DNA of 64,000 bases, taken from positions 62,001 through 126,000 of the forward strand of contig NZ_JAJGNP010000006.1 of NCBI RefSeq assembly GCF_020782245.1, in the 5' to 3' direction. The position numbers and the translations under genes are program-made. Below the pieces are notes generated by a model. That model was not told where the DNA came from. It did not search any database and saw only the letters and a program-made list of their open reading frames with translations. Of this stretch, positions 9,131 to 18,233 are shown piece by piece. This stretch comes from Sphingobium soli (GTDB lineage: Bacteria; Pseudomonadota; Alphaproteobacteria; Sphingomonadales; Sphingomonadaceae). How positions within the stretch are numbered: position 1 is the stretch's first letter; every line of letters starts with the position of its first letter.

Positions 9131-11800
9131 TCAGGCGGCGAGTTTGCGCAGCACATATTGGAGGATGCCGCCGTTCAGGAAATATTCCAGTTCGTTGACG
9201 GTATCGATGCGGCACAGCGCGGTGAAGCTGAAGGTCGACCCATCGGCGCGCGTGACCTTCACCTCAACATCCTGGCGGGGCTTGAGGTCGGCGACACCTT
9301 CGATGGTGAAGCTGTCATCGCCCTTGAGGCCCAGCGTCTCGCGGCTTTCACCATCCTTGAACTGCAACGGGAGCACGCCCATGCCGACCAGATTGGAGCG
9401 GTGGATGCGCTCGAAGCTCTCCACGATCACCGCGCGCACGCCCAGCAGGTTGGTACCCTTGGCCGCCCAGTCGCGCGACGATCCGGTGCCATATTCCTTG
9501 CCGCCGATGACCACCAGCGGCGTGCCGTCCGCCTTGTGCTTCATCGCCGCATCGTAGATGGGCATGACTTCGCCATTATAGCTGGTCATGCCGCCCTCGA
9601 CGCCGTCCAGCATCTGGTTCTTGATGCGGATATTGGCGAACGTGCCGCGCATCATGACTTCATGATGGCCACGGCGCGCGCCATAGCTGTTGAAGTCGGC
9701 CTTGCTGACTTGATGCTCCATCAGCCACTTGCCCGCCGGGCTGTCGACCTTAATCGAACCGGCCGGCGAAATATGGTCGGTGGTGATGGAGTCGCCGAAG
9801 ATGGCGAGCGGCTTGGCACCCTGAATGTCGGTCACGGCATCGGGGGTCATCGACATGCCCTCGAAATAGGGCGGGTTGGCGACATAGGTCGAACCGGCGC
9901 GCCACTGATAGGTGTCCGAACCGGTCACTTCGATCGCCTGCCAATGGGCGTCGCCCTTGTAGACATTGGCGTAGCGGGCCTGGAACATCTGGCGGTCCAT
10001 GCAGCCGGCCATGACGGTCGAAACCTCGTCATTGCTGGGCCAGATGTCCTTCAGATACACCGCTTCGCCATCCTTGCTGGTGCCGATCGGGGTCGTGATG
10101 AAATCTTCTACCACGGTGCCCTTGAGCGCATAGGCGACGACCAGCGGCGGGCTGGCGAGGAAGTTGGCGCGCACGTCGGGCGACACGCGGCCTTCGAAGT
10201 TGCGGTTGCCCGAAATGACGGCGGCGGCAACCAGGCCATTGTCGTTGATCGCCTTGCTGATCGGTTCGGCCAGCGGGCCGGAATTGCCGATGCAGGTGGT
10301 GCAGCCATAGCCCACCAGGTTAAAGCCGATGGCATCGAGATGCGACTGAAGGCCGGCCTTTTCCAGATAGTCCGTCACCACCTGGCTGCCGGGCGCGAGC
10401 GAGGTCTTGACCCAAGGCTTGGGCTTGAGGCCCAGCTCGTTCGCCTTCTTGGCGACCAGACCGGCCGCGACCAGAACGCCGGGGTTCGACGTGTTGGTGC
10501 AGCTGGTGATCGCGGCGATGGTGACGTCGCCATCACCAATGTCGAAATCCTTGCCCTCGACCGGCACGCGCTGCTGCGCCTTCTTATAGGTCTTTTCCAT
10601 GTCGGCGTTGAACACGTCGTCGACGTCGGGCAGCGACACGCGGTCCTGCGGACGCTTGGGACCGGCAAGGCTGGGGACGACCGTCGACAGGTCAAGCTCC
10701 AGCGTATCGGTGAACACCGGCTCGACCGCCGGGTCGATCCAGAAGCCCTGCTCCTTGGCATAGGCTTCGACCAGCGCGATATTCTCTTCGGTGCGGCCGG
10801 TCAGGCGCATATAGTCCAGCGTCTTGTCGTCGATGCCGAAGAAGCCGCAGGTCGCGCCATATTCGGGCGCCATATTGGCGAGCGTCGCGCGGTCGGCGAG
10901 CGACAGCGTGGCGAGGCCCGGACCGAAATATTCGACGAAGCGGCCAACGACGCCGCGCGCGCGCAGCATCTGGGTGCAGGTAAGGACGAGGTCGGTCGCG
11001 GTGACGCCCTCGTTCAATGTGCCAGTAAATTTGAAACCGACGACTTCAGGGATCAGCATCGAGACGGGCTGACCCAGCATCGCGGCTTCCGCCTCGATGC
11101 CGCCCACGCCCCAGCCCAGCACGCCAAGGCCGTTCACCATGGTGGTGTGGCTGTCTGTGCCGACGCACGTGTCGGGATAGGCGACAGTGACGCCGTCAGG
11201 CCCTTCGCTCGACCAGACGGCCTGCGCGATATTTTCCAGGTTCACCTGGTGGCAGATGCCGGTGCCGGGGGGCACGGCGTAGAAATTGGCGAGGCTCTTG
11301 CTGCCCCATTTCAGGAAGTCGTAGCGCTCCATGTTGCGTTGATATTCGATTTCCACATTCTGCTCGAACGCCTGGGGCGTGCCGAATTCGTCAACCATGA
11401 CCGAGTGGTCGATGACGAGGTGGACGGGAACCTGCGGATTGATCTTGGCGGCGTCGGCGCCCAGCGCCGTCATCGCGTCGCGCATCGCGGCAAGGTCGAC
11501 GACGCAGGGGACGCCGGTGAAATCCTGCATCAGCACGCGCGCCGGGCGATACTGGATTTCGCGCTGCGCCTGGCCGCGATCCTTCTGCCAGTCAACGATC
11601 GCCTGAATGTCGTCGGTGGTGACGGTGACGCCGTCTTCGAAGCGCAGGAGATTTTCGAGCAGCACCTTCATCGAGAAAGGCAGGCGCGAAACGTCTCCAA
11701 GCTTTGCAGCGGCCTTCTTGAAGGAATAATAGGCAATGTCCTTGCCGCCGACATTCATCATGTCGCGGGTGCCCAGCGTGTCCTGTCCGATGGCGGTCAT
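9131..11800 (-). CDS. acnA: Aconitate hydratase AcnA
   Basis: An 889-residue monomeric aconitase that isomerises citrate and isocitrate in the TCA cycle. The three [4Fe-4S] cluster cysteines are present at Cys434 ([10 protein letters not shown]) and Cys500/Cys503 ([14 protein letters not shown]), almost the same numbering as E. coli AcnA. The C-terminal swivel domain contains the substrate-binding [12 protein letters not shown]. The start at 11800 ([13 protein letters not shown]) has GAGGAG 11 nt upstream; an in-frame ATG 97 codons earlier is not credible. A strong terminator follows. The 289-base gap to the zinc-ribbon gene should hold the acnA promoter, but I cannot pick clear -35/-10 elements for it. 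Aconitase sequence is highly conserved, so the assignment is secure. Confidence 0.97.
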   Translation of the reverse strand: MTAIGQDTLGTRDMMNVGGKDIAYYSFKKAAAKLGDVSRLPFSMKVLLENLLRFEDGVTVTTDDIQAIVDWQKDRGQAQREIQYRPARVLMQDFTGVPCVVDLAAMRDAMTALGADAAKINPQVPVHLVIDHSVMVDEFGTPQAFEQNVEIEYQRNMERYDFLKWGSKSLANFYAVPPGTGICHQVNLENIAQAVWSSEGPDGVTVAYPDTCVGTDSHTTMVNGLGVLGWGVGGIEAEAAMLGQPVSMLIPEVVGFKFTGTLNEGVTATDLVLTCTQMLRARGVVGRFVEYFGPGLATLSLADRATLANMAPEYGATCGFFGIDDKTLDYMRLTGRTEENIALVEAYAKEQGFWIDPAVEPVFTDTLELDLSTVVPSLAGPKRPQDRVSLPDVDDVFNADMEKTYKKAQQRVPVEGKDFDIGDGDVTIAAITSCTNTSNPGVLVAAGLVAKKANELGLKPKPWVKTSLAPGSQVVTDYLEKAGLQSHLDAIGFNLVGYGCTTCIGNSGPLAEPISKAINDNGLVAAAVISGNRNFEGRVSPDVRANFLASPPLVVAYALKGTVVEDFITTPIGTSKDGEAVYLKDIWPSNDEVSTVMAGCMDRQMFQARYANVYKGDAHWQAIEVTGSDTYQWRAGSTYVANPPYFEGMSMTPDAVTDIQGAKPLAIFGDSITTDHISPAGSIKVDSPAGKWLMEHQVSKADFNSYGARRGHHEVMMRGTFANIRIKNQMLDGVEGGMTSYNGEVMPIYDAAMKHKADGTPLVVIGGKEYGTGSSRDWAAKGTNLLGVRAVIVESFERIHRSNLVGMGVLPLQFKDGESRETLGLKGDDSFTIEGVADLKPRQDVEVKVTRADGSTFSFTALCRIDTVNELEYFLNGGILQYVLRKLAA

Positions 11801-12034
11801 AAGATGTGCGTCTCCTCGCGTGGCGCTCCGCCAGAGGATGACGCGATTCCACCAGAACCTCGCCGGACAGCGAACGGACTGGACGGCGAAGGTCAGGGAT
11901 GCGCCCCAACCGGTGGTCGAAGCAGGTATGTCCCGATGGTGCAGCGCCATACAGAATGGGGCGGCAGTGTCAAATGGACAAAATCGCCGAATATCCCGCC
12001 TGTTCGCGATTTCCCCTGCTAACGATTCGCAAGA

Positions 12035-12059
12035 GGAAACAAGGTCCCTGAGCGGCGTT
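12035..12059 (+). promoter_or_regulatory. Weak EcfG-type promoter candidate
   Basis: GGAAA at 12035-12039, 16 nt, then CGTT at 12056-12059. This differs by one base in the -35 from the GGAAC-N16-CGTT sites found elsewhere in the window. It would start transcription near 12066, just before the ribosome-binding site (AGGGGA, 12075-12080) of the zinc-ribbon gene. Confidence 0.35.
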
Positions 12060-12089
12060 TGGATTTGGATCAACAGGGGACCCCCATTC

Positions 12090-12320
12090 ATGCCGATACC
12101 CTTGCCCGGCTGCGCGAACGACGCCGCAGGCCATGTGCGCGCCTATCGCCCCGGTCGGGCGATGCCCTGCCCTTCCTGTGGGGAAAGCCAATGGCTGGTG
12201 GGCCGGGTCATGGCGCAATGCGCCTGCTGCGAAGCCGCCCTGCCGATCGACGCCGCCTATCGCGGCTGGTCCGGCGCCGGCACCGCCTTCCGGCCATTGG
12301 AACGGCTGCCGACCGCCTGA
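12090..12320 (+). CDS. Small zinc-ribbon-like hypothetical protein
   Basis: A 76-residue protein with two paired-cysteine knuckles, CPSC (about residues 27-30) and CACC (about residues 43-46). This is the arrangement of a treble-clef or zinc-ribbon fold that would bind one zinc ion. The C-terminal [20 protein letters not shown] is not recognised. The ATG at 12090 is chosen because AGGGGA at 12075-12080 precedes it by 9 nt; the longer frame upstream runs through the acnA promoter region. Its stop abuts the stop of the DUF885 gene. A possible EcfG-type promoter lies just upstream. The function is unknown. Confidence 0.65.
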   Translation: MPIPLPGCANDAAGHVRAYRPGRAMPCPSCGESQWLVGRVMAQCACCEAALPIDAAYRGWSGAGTAFRPLERLPTA

Positions 12321-14123
12321 TCAGGCCTCTAGCGCCCTTTCGGCCGCGATCCAGGCGTCAATCTGGCTTTCCAGCACGGTCAGGGGCACCGCGCCCTGCG
12401 CCAGCACCGCGTCGTGAAAACGGCGCAGGTCGAAATTTTTCCCCAGGGCTTTTTCCGCCCTGACGCGCAACTCGCGTATCTTGATCTCGCCCAGCTTGTA
12501 CCCAAGCGCCTGACCCGGCCAGCTGATATAGCGGTTCACTTCGGCATCGATATTGGCGTCCGACAGAGCGCTGTTCGTCTTCATGAACGCTACGGCGCGC
12601 GCCTTGTCCCATCCCTTGGCGTGGATGCCGGTATCGACCACGAGGCGGCAGGCGCGCCACATCTCATAGGACAGGCGACCCATCATCTTTTCAGGCGTGT
12701 CATACAGGCCCATCTCTTCACCCAGATATTCGGTGTAGAGCGCCCAGCCTTCGACATAGGCGGTGAAGCCGGCAAGATATTTGCGGAAAGGCGGCAACGG
12801 CAATTCCTGTTGCAGCGCGATCTGATTATGATGGCCCGGCACCGCCTCATGCGCGGTCAGCGCCGGCACCTCCCAGAAAGGACGCTGATCCAGCTTGGAC
12901 GTGTTGACCCAATAGGTGCCCGAAATGCCCGATTCCGGTGCGCCCGGTCCATAATAGGCCGTGGTGGTCCCTTCCGCTTCGGCGGCCGGAATAGGCTTGA
13001 GGCCATAGGGCAGGCGCGGCAGCGTACCGAAATAGCGCGGCAGCAGTCCATCGATCGTCTTGGCCTGCCGCGCCGCGACGCGCAGCAATTCTTCCGGCGT
13101 CTTGGCATAATAGGACGGATCGGTGCGCAAATGAGCGATGTATGCCGCGCGATTGGGATAGCCCGTCTGGGCGGCGATATCGTCCATGCGCCGGCCGATC
13201 CGGGCGACTTCGTCCAGACCGATCTGGTGGATTTGATCGGGCGTCAGGTCAGTCGTGGTATGCGCCTTCACGCGGCTGGCATACCAGGCCGCGCCGCCCG
13301 GCAGCGACGAGGCGCTGTCGCTCTTGCGGCAATGGGGCAGATAGTCCGCAACGAACAGGTCATGCCAATTGCGATATTCCGGCGTCAGCACGTCGCGGAT
13401 GAGCGTCACCGCGCGGGCCTGCATCGCGGCCCAGTCGGCATCGCTGACGTCGCGCGGCCTGGGGCGCTTGAAGGGTTCGTAAAAGCGCGTGTCCTGCGGC
13501 TTTCCCTCCACGATGCCGCTGATCGTGCCGGCATAATTTTGAAGGACGGAACAGGGTTGAACATAGCCACCGGCGATGGCCTGCCGCGTGATGTCGAGCG
13601 CGTCTGCATTTTGCTTCGGGTAAAGTGCCAGCCGCTTAAGATAGCTGTCATAATCCGCGCGATTATAGAAAGGCAGGCCATCAGCCATGCCGGAAAATCC
13701 CTGATGCCAGCCATAATAGGTGGTGAACAGCATCAGCCGTTCTGCCTGATGGCCATCGCTGGCGATGTCGTCGCGCAGCATCCAGAGCAGGACATTGCGG
13801 TTGACGCGGTCCGCCGCGCTTAATTCCGCTTCGGGCACCGCCTCCAATCGGCTGACGAATTGCCGTTCGGCCTTTATCTGCGCATCGCGCGCCGCCAGCG
13901 ACATGTCGTAGATGCGATCGTCATAGCTACGCACGCCCCGCGCGGTCGCTTCGACGGGATGGATCGACAGATACCATTTCCAGTGATCGTCGAGAATGCG
14001 GGCAAGCTGGGCCTGCGCCGTCGATGTCCGGGTGGGGGGGGCCGCAAAGTCCTGCGCCTGGACGGCGATGGGAATGGCGGCAAGGCAGAAGGGAGCAATG
14101 GCGGTATAGAGGATTTTGCGCAT
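12321..14123 (-). CDS. DUF885 family secreted metallopeptidase-like protein
   Basis: A 600-residue protein with a signal peptide (MRKILYTAIAPF... ending AVQAQ). The family (DUF885) is related in fold to M2/M32-type zinc peptidases. The key motif is LTAHEAVPGHHNQ, an HExxH-like metal site with an extra His, followed about 30 residues later by EGWALYTEYLGEEMG, which gives the third ligand Glu. These residues are intact, so zinc-dependent carboxypeptidase or oligopeptidase activity is plausible but not shown. The ATG at 14123 is chosen since the signal sequence begins there; an in-frame ATG at 14153 would add ten residues. It is convergent with the zinc-ribbon gene. Confidence 0.88.
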   Translation of the reverse strand: MRKILYTAIAPFCLAAIPIAVQAQDFAAPPTRTSTAQAQLARILDDHWKWYLSIHPVEATARGVRSYDDRIYDMSLAARDAQIKAERQFVSRLEAVPEAELSAADRVNRNVLLWMLRDDIASDGHQAERLMLFTTYYGWHQGFSGMADGLPFYNRADYDSYLKRLALYPKQNADALDITRQAIAGGYVQPCSVLQNYAGTISGIVEGKPQDTRFYEPFKRPRPRDVSDADWAAMQARAVTLIRDVLTPEYRNWHDLFVADYLPHCRKSDSASSLPGGAAWYASRVKAHTTTDLTPDQIHQIGLDEVARIGRRMDDIAAQTGYPNRAAYIAHLRTDPSYYAKTPEELLRVAARQAKTIDGLLPRYFGTLPRLPYGLKPIPAAEAEGTTTAYYGPGAPESGISGTYWVNTSKLDQRPFWEVPALTAHEAVPGHHNQIALQQELPLPPFRKYLAGFTAYVEGWALYTEYLGEEMGLYDTPEKMMGRLSYEMWRACRLVVDTGIHAKGWDKARAVAFMKTNSALSDANIDAEVNRYISWPGQALGYKLGEIKIRELRVRAEKALGKNFDLRRFHDAVLAQGAVPLTVLESQIDAWIAAERALEA

Positions 14124-14209
14124 GGTAGCGATGGTGCCCGCCGACATGCGCATTTGGCAAGACCGATTATGTCCGATGGCTTAGGCCAGCATGACCTTGC
14201 GCCAGGCGA

Positions 14210-14413
14210 TTATGCAGGGGCTACGCCTTCTGCCTCGACAACGTCCTCGCCGATATGAATGCCGCGCACACGAACCTGCTTTTCAACTAAGTCGACCGGA
14301 ACCCGCAAGAGTACCAGCCGGTAGCTCCCGCCATCGTCCCGGCGAAGCAGGAAGCCGGCCGCGTCGCGCACCAGCCTCCCGGTTTCGTCGATAGTGGCGC
14401 CGACCGCCATCAT
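14210..14413 (-). CDS. Small DUF5818-like protein
   Basis: A 67-residue soluble protein. ETGRLVRDAAGFLLRRDDGG followed by YRLVLLRVPVDLVEKQVRVRG and a closing VVEAEGV resembles the short beta-rich DUF5818 family common in sphingomonads; I make that match from memory, without a search. It starts 5 nt after the stop of the DUF1328 gene and is very probably translated from the same transcript. The double ATG at 14413/14410 leaves the start uncertain by one codon. Function is unknown. Placement behind a stress-type promoter suggests a role in envelope or stress adaptation. Confidence 0.6.
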   Translation of the reverse strand: MMAVGATIDETGRLVRDAAGFLLRRDDGGSYRLVLLRVPVDLVEKQVRVRGIHIGEDVVEAEGVAPA

Positions 14414-14418
14414 GATGC

Positions 14419-14604
14419 TTAGTCGATGGCGTCCTTGACGCCCTTCCCGGCCAGAATGCCGAGGACCAGGAAGACGACAAACACCGCCAGTGCGATGAAG
14501 AACAGGATTTTGGCAATGCCGACGAAAGTGCCGGCTGCGCCGCCAAAGCCGAGCAACGCCAGCACGGCTGCGATGACCAGCGAAATGATCGCGAGCTTGA
14601 TCAT
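14419..14604 (-). CDS. DUF1328 small membrane protein
   Basis: A 61-residue hydrophobic protein with two membrane helices (about residues 4-24 and 33-53) separated by a Gly-rich turn, ending GKGVKDAID. This matches the DUF1328/YtjA family of small inner-membrane proteins, often stress-induced in alpha- and gammaproteobacteria. The ATG at 14604 has an AGGA ribosome-binding site 8 nt upstream. A GGAAC-N16-GGTT site on the same strand at 14642-14666 would give a leader of about 30 nt. It heads a probable two-gene operon with the DUF5818-like gene and is divergent from the DUF2383 gene. Confidence 0.85.
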   Translation of the reverse strand: MIKLAIISLVIAAVLALLGFGGAAGTFVGIAKILFFIALAVFVVFLVLGILAGKGVKDAID

Positions 14605-14641
14605 GAGTAAGATCCTCAAATCGATAGAAAGATATTTCTCC

Positions 14642-14666
14642 AACCCCCGACCGGCCGGCTTGTTCC
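14642..14666 (-). promoter_or_regulatory. EcfG-type promoter for the DUF1328 gene
   Basis: On the minus strand, GGAAC (14666-14662), 16 nt, then GGTT (14645-14642). This fits the alphaproteobacterial general-stress sigma consensus (GGAAC, 16-17 nt, cGTT) with one change in the -10. Distance to the DUF1328 start is normal for a promoter. Confidence 0.6.
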
Positions 14667-14730
14667 ACCTGCGTAGCGGATAGTTCGACATGCCTAATGC
14701 CATATTAAGGTTGAATATCATAAGGTTGGT

Positions 14731-14756
14731 TGAACCGGCGGCAGCTTGGAACCGTT
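14731..14756 (+). promoter_or_regulatory. EcfG-type promoter candidate for the DUF2383 gene
   Basis: TGAAC at 14731-14735, 17 nt, then CGTT at 14753-14756: a full -10 and four of five bases in the -35 of the EcfG consensus. The start of transcription would be near 14763, about 35 nt before the ATG at 14798. Confidence 0.5.
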
Positions 14757-14797
14757 TGGAAGGCAGATTGCCCGACGCCCATAGGAAGGAGACGGTT

Positions 14798-15241
14798 ATG
14801 CACAATCATACCATCAGCAAGCTGGATGACCTCATCACCACGCTGATCGACAGCGTGAAGGGATATGAGCATAGCGCGGAAAAGGCGAAATCCGCGCCAT
14901 TTGAAACCCTGTTTCGCGATCTGGCCGCCGAACGGCAGGCAGCGGTTGGACTGCTGCAGGAACGCAGCCGCCAGCTTGACGGCAAGCCCAATGAATTCGG
15001 GTCCGCCGCAGGCACGGTCCACCGGTGGATCGAGGATATCCATGTCGCCTTGGGTGGCGGCGACAAGGCGATCATCCAGGCGATCGACCGCGGCGAGGAT
15101 TATCTCAGCGAAGAATTCGCGCGTGTATTGAAAGACGATGCCATCGACGCGGAAACGCTGGCCGTCGTTCGCCGCGCGCATGATTCCGTGCGCCACGGGC
15201 TGACGATGGTCGATCAGTTGAAGCAGCAGGTCGTCGCCTGA
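14798..15241 (+). CDS. DUF2383 (PA2169-type) four-helix-bundle protein
   Basis: A 147-residue soluble, helical protein. The N-terminal half (SKLDDLITTLIDSVKGYEHS, then a Glu-rich helix with FRDLAAERQAAVGLLQ) and the second half (HRWIEDIHVALGGGDKAII with EDYLSEEF) have the spacing of the ferritin-like DUF2383/PA2169 family. AGGAAGGAG at 14783-14791 lies 6 nt before the ATG at 14798, which fixes the start; the frame is open upstream but unsupported. It is divergent from the DUF1328 gene, with stress-type promoter motifs for both in the gap. Members are often induced under stress, but their biochemical role is not established. Confidence 0.85.
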   Translation: MHNHTISKLDDLITTLIDSVKGYEHSAEKAKSAPFETLFRDLAAERQAAVGLLQERSRQLDGKPNEFGSAAGTVHRWIEDIHVALGGGDKAIIQAIDRGEDYLSEEFARVLKDDAIDAETLAVVRRAHDSVRHGLTMVDQLKQQVVA

Positions 15242-15244
15242 CGG

Positions 15245-16255
15245 TCAGACCCAGCCTTCCAGCACCTGGTTCGGTGGCCTGTGCCCGTCGACCCAGGTGC
15301 GGATATTGGCGATGACCCGCGCACCCGTGGCATGGCGCCCCTCGATCGTGGCTGACCCCATGTGCGGCAGCAGAACGACATTGGAAAGGGCCAGCAGGCG
15401 CGGGTCGACCGCAGGTTCATGGGCATAGACGTCCAGCCCCGCGCCGGCGATGCGGCTTTCTTCCAGCGCGTCGATCAGCGCGCCCTCGTCCATGATTTCC
15501 GCGCGGGACGTGTTGATGACATAGGCGTGGGACCGCAGCAGCCCGATCCGCCGCGCGTCCACCAACTCGCGGCTGTCGGAATTGAGCGGGCAGTGGATCG
15601 ACAGGATATCACTTTGCGTCAGCAGTGCGTCCAGATCACCCTGCCATCGCGCCTCAAGCTCCTGCTCGACCTCGAAGGGCAAGCGATGGCGGTTATGATA
15701 GGCGATGGACAGGCCAAAGGCGCGCGCCCGCCGCGCCACGGCGCGGCCAATGCGGCCCATGCCGATGATGCCCAGCGTCTTGCCGCCGATCCGGTGGCCC
15801 AGCATGCCTGACGGGCTCCACCCCTGCCACGCGCCGCTGCGCACAAGCTTCTCGCCCTCGGCCAGGCGGCGCGGCACCGACAGGATCAGCGCCATCGTCA
15901 TATCGGCGGTATCTTCGGTCAGCACGCCGGGCGTGTTGGTGACGATGATGCCCTTTTCCCGGGCGGCGACGAGGTCGATATGGTCGACACCGCTGCCAAA
16001 GCTGGCGATCATGCGCAGCGTGTCGGGCGCTCCGCCGATCAAGTCTGCGTCGATCTGATCGGTGATGGTCGGCACCAGTACGTCGCAATCGGCCATGGCA
16101 CGGGCCATCGCCGTCCGATCCATCGGCGCGTCGGCGATATTGAAGCTGGCGTCGAACAATTGCGCCATGCGCGCTTCCACATCGGGCGGCAGGCGACGCG
16201 TAACGATCACGCGCGGCTTGGCGGGACGCGGCGGAGTCTTGCGCGGTTCAACCAT
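15245..16255 (-). CDS. D-isomer-specific 2-hydroxyacid dehydrogenase (glyoxylate reductase type)
   Basis: A 336-residue NAD(P)-dependent dehydrogenase that reduces glyoxylate, hydroxypyruvate or similar 2-oxoacids. The dinucleotide site GIIGMGRIG is at residues 162-170. The catalytic trio is Arg251 (NTSRAE), Glu280 (YAHEPAVDP) and His298 (LLPHMGSAT). FGSGVDHIDL at residues 86-95 is the usual substrate-loop motif. The ATG at 16255 is chosen because the upstream extension to 16474 lacks family similarity and a ribosome-binding site. Its stop lies 3 nt from the stop of the DUF2383 gene. Hydroxypyruvate, glyoxylate or another 2-ketoacid as substrate cannot be distinguished by reading. Confidence 0.9.
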   Translation of the reverse strand: MVEPRKTPPRPAKPRVIVTRRLPPDVEARMAQLFDASFNIADAPMDRTAMARAMADCDVLVPTITDQIDADLIGGAPDTLRMIASFGSGVDHIDLVAAREKGIIVTNTPGVLTEDTADMTMALILSVPRRLAEGEKLVRSGAWQGWSPSGMLGHRIGGKTLGIIGMGRIGRAVARRARAFGLSIAYHNRHRLPFEVEQELEARWQGDLDALLTQSDILSIHCPLNSDSRELVDARRIGLLRSHAYVINTSRAEIMDEGALIDALEESRIAGAGLDVYAHEPAVDPRLLALSNVVLLPHMGSATIEGRHATGARVIANIRTWVDGHRPPNQVLEGWV

Positions 16256-16356
16256 GAAGGTGGCGCTATTGCGCGACAAGGTGCGGGTCAAGCGGATAAG
16301 CCAGGTCTGGCGAGGAAAGACTGTCGCGGCGACGATCGACGGGCTATGGGTCGGCC

Positions 16357-16848
16357 ATGGGTGACAGGATTTCGAAACTTTACACGGCCATGGCCGTCGG
16401 CGGCGCAGTTCTTCTGGTCCTTGCGGCAAGTTCTGCCAACGCTGCGCCCGGCAAGAAGACACCTTATTGGGCATCGCTGTCGCATGATGAGGCGCGCATG
16501 CGGGTCGGCCCCAGCCTGGATTACCCGTCCAACTGGGTCTATCGCCGCCGCGACCTGCCGGTGAAGGTGGTGCAGGTCCTTGGCCTGTGGCGCAAGGTGC
16601 AGGACCCGGACGGCGCGCAGGGGTGGATGCACGTCCGCCTGCTGAGCGACACGCCCACCGCCATCGTCCGGTCGGCCATCGCGCCGCTGCATGGATCGCC
16701 GAGCGACGGATCAGCGACGCTGTTTCGCGCCGAACGCGGCGTTGTGGGTCGCATATCCGATTGTTCAGGCGGCTGGTGCGCCTTCGACGTCAAGGGTCGG
16801 CGCGGCTATGTAAAGGCCAGCGACATCTGGGGCGCTATCGACGAATGA
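16357..16848 (+). CDS. Exported bacterial SH3-domain protein
   Basis: A 163-residue protein with a signal peptide (residues 1-29, ending SSANA). The mature part carries an SH3-like domain (about residues 45-97; MRVGPSLDYPSNWVYRRRDLP, then LWRKVQDPDGAQGWMHVRLL). A second, more diverged copy follows (about 105-160), ending GRRGYVKASDIWG. This is the common proteobacterial SH3_4/DUF1058 architecture, generally periplasmic and thought to bind peptides or peptidoglycan. Two cysteines in the second copy (SDCSGGWCAF) could form a disulfide. It is divergent from the 2-hydroxyacid dehydrogenase gene and convergent with the amidohydrolase operon. Confidence 0.85.
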   Translation: MGDRISKLYTAMAVGGAVLLVLAASSANAAPGKKTPYWASLSHDEARMRVGPSLDYPSNWVYRRRDLPVKVVQVLGLWRKVQDPDGAQGWMHVRLLSDTPTAIVRSAIAPLHGSPSDGSATLFRAERGVVGRISDCSGGWCAFDVKGRRGYVKASDIWGAIDE

Positions 16849-16876
16849 GGCCATAGCCCTAGCCCCAAAGCTGGGA

Positions 16877-16894
16877 GCGGGGCCAAAGCCCCGC
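16877..16894. terminator. GC-rich hairpin between convergent genes
   Basis: GCGGGGC (16877-16883) pairs perfectly with GCCCCGC (16888-16894) around a four-base loop, between the SH3 gene and the amidohydrolase operon. It has no T-run on either strand, so its role as a terminator is only likely from position. Confidence 0.35.
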
Positions 16895-16904
16895 CCCCCG
16901 GCCA

Positions 16905-18233
16905 TCACCATTCATAGGCTTTGGGCAGGCTGCCTTCGTCCGGCGTTGCATAACGATCGCGCAAGCGGGTCTGGCGATCCGTCATCGGCTGCGCAACGCC
17001 GTCGATCCAGACGGCCACAGGCGCGGACGTCATTTCGAGCGGATCGCCGTCCCAGATCACCACGTCGCCCGCCTTGCCCGGCTGAAGCGAACCCAGCCGA
17101 TCGCCCAGCCCCATTGCCTCGGCCGGGGCCAGCGTGATCGTGCGCAGCGCCTGCCCCCAGGTCAGCCCGGTCGCGCCCGGCACCTTGGTCAGCGCGACCA
17201 TATTACCCGCCTGCTGGTTGGCGACCCGCAGTTGCAACGCATCGTCCCCGGTCAGCATACCCATCGATACCGAAACGCCCGCCTGCACCATCCGACCAAC
17301 ATTGCTCTGCGTCGCGGCGAGCTTTTCGAAGGCGGACGGCAAGTCTTCAAGCCCTGCGGTGATGACGGGCACCTTGGCGGCTGCGATTTGCGGCGCCACC
17401 ATCCAGCCTTCGGTCGCCCCGGCCAGGATCAGGCGCAGCGCGGGAAAATCCTGCCGCAACGCCAATACAGCCAGGATATCGCGCGCGCTTTCGGCATGGA
17501 CCATCAGCGGCATCGCCCCGGTGACGACCGGCACCAGCGCCTCGGCATCGACGCGGTTCAGCAGCGAATCCCTGGAATTGCCATCATAGGCCGCCGGCGC
17601 CTTGGCATAGTCCTGCGCCTGCCGCAGCATCATCTTGAACGTCAGGATCATCGCCGCGCGGCTGCCGCCCGCCTCGGCCGCGCCGGCTTCGCCCATTTCG
17701 ACATATTCGAAGGCGCGGCCCTTGGTGACCGGACTCATGTCCGCGCCCAGATCGATGACCGCGCCCTGCCCGGCAAATATGCCGCTGGAGGCCGCCGGGA
17801 CGACGACCGCGCGGGTCACGCCGCCATTGCGGCTGATCGCGATCGGGTTGGCGAGCGGATTGATCGCGGGAGCGACATCGATCGCGGCGGAAAAGGGCGA
17901 ATTGGCGCTGATATCGTTGGTTTCGCGCACGGCTGGCACTTCGGCCAGGCCGACCCGTGAAAAGCCCGATACCAGGCCCGGTGTCACCCATTTGCCCGAC
18001 GCATCGACGATTTTCGCGCCGGGGGGCACCGCAATGCCAGCGCCGGCGGCGACGATCTTGCCCGCGTCGATGACGACCGTGCCGTTCTGGACAGGTTCGG
18101 ACCCGTCGCCGATCGCCAGCGTCGCGCCGGTGATGGCGATCGGCTGGGCAAGCGCGGGGACAGCCGCGACCATCGCGATCAGCGCCGCGCCCAGGCGTCC
18201 CGCGTTGGCGCGAAGGGAAAAGCTCTTCGTCAT
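16905..18233 (-). CDS. Amidohydrolase-like protein lacking metal-binding HxH
   Basis: A 442-residue exported protein (signal peptide ending VPALAQ) with the amidohydrolase-superfamily beta-sandwich (ITGATLAIGDG at the N-terminus, GKAGDVVIWDGDPLE at the C-terminus) around a barrel. Where the family has VTPGxIDxHxH, this protein reads VTPGLVSGFSRVG, so the first metal-binding pair is gone. The segment matching the FHH site of its neighbour reads LAGATEG. A His (MVHAES) and Asp residues (TGDDALQLR) remain. Loss of ligands suggests a non-catalytic or altered partner. Its start overlaps the stop of the intact amidohydrolase by 4 nt (ATGA), giving translational coupling and suggesting a heteromeric complex. 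It is the last gene of the peptide-transporter operon. Confidence 0.85.
   Translation of the reverse strand: MTKSFSLRANAGRLGAALIAMVAAVPALAQPIAITGATLAIGDGSEPVQNGTVVIDAGKIVAAGAGIAVPPGAKIVDASGKWVTPGLVSGFSRVGLAEVPAVRETNDISANSPFSAAIDVAPAINPLANPIAISRNGGVTRAVVVPAASSGIFAGQGAVIDLGADMSPVTKGRAFEYVEMGEAGAAEAGGSRAAMILTFKMMLRQAQDYAKAPAAYDGNSRDSLLNRVDAEALVPVVTGAMPLMVHAESARDILAVLALRQDFPALRLILAGATEGWMVAPQIAAAKVPVITAGLEDLPSAFEKLAATQSNVGRMVQAGVSVSMGMLTGDDALQLRVANQQAGNMVALTKVPGATGLTWGQALRTITLAPAEAMGLGDRLGSLQPGKAGDVVIWDGDPLEMTSAPVAVWIDGVAQPMTDRQTRLRDRYATPDEGSLPKAYEW

Noticed and set aside
9038..12022. A 994-codon open frame antisense to acnA
   Set aside because: The minus-strand aconitase has all cluster cysteines and normal length; the plus frame has low-complexity shadow composition.
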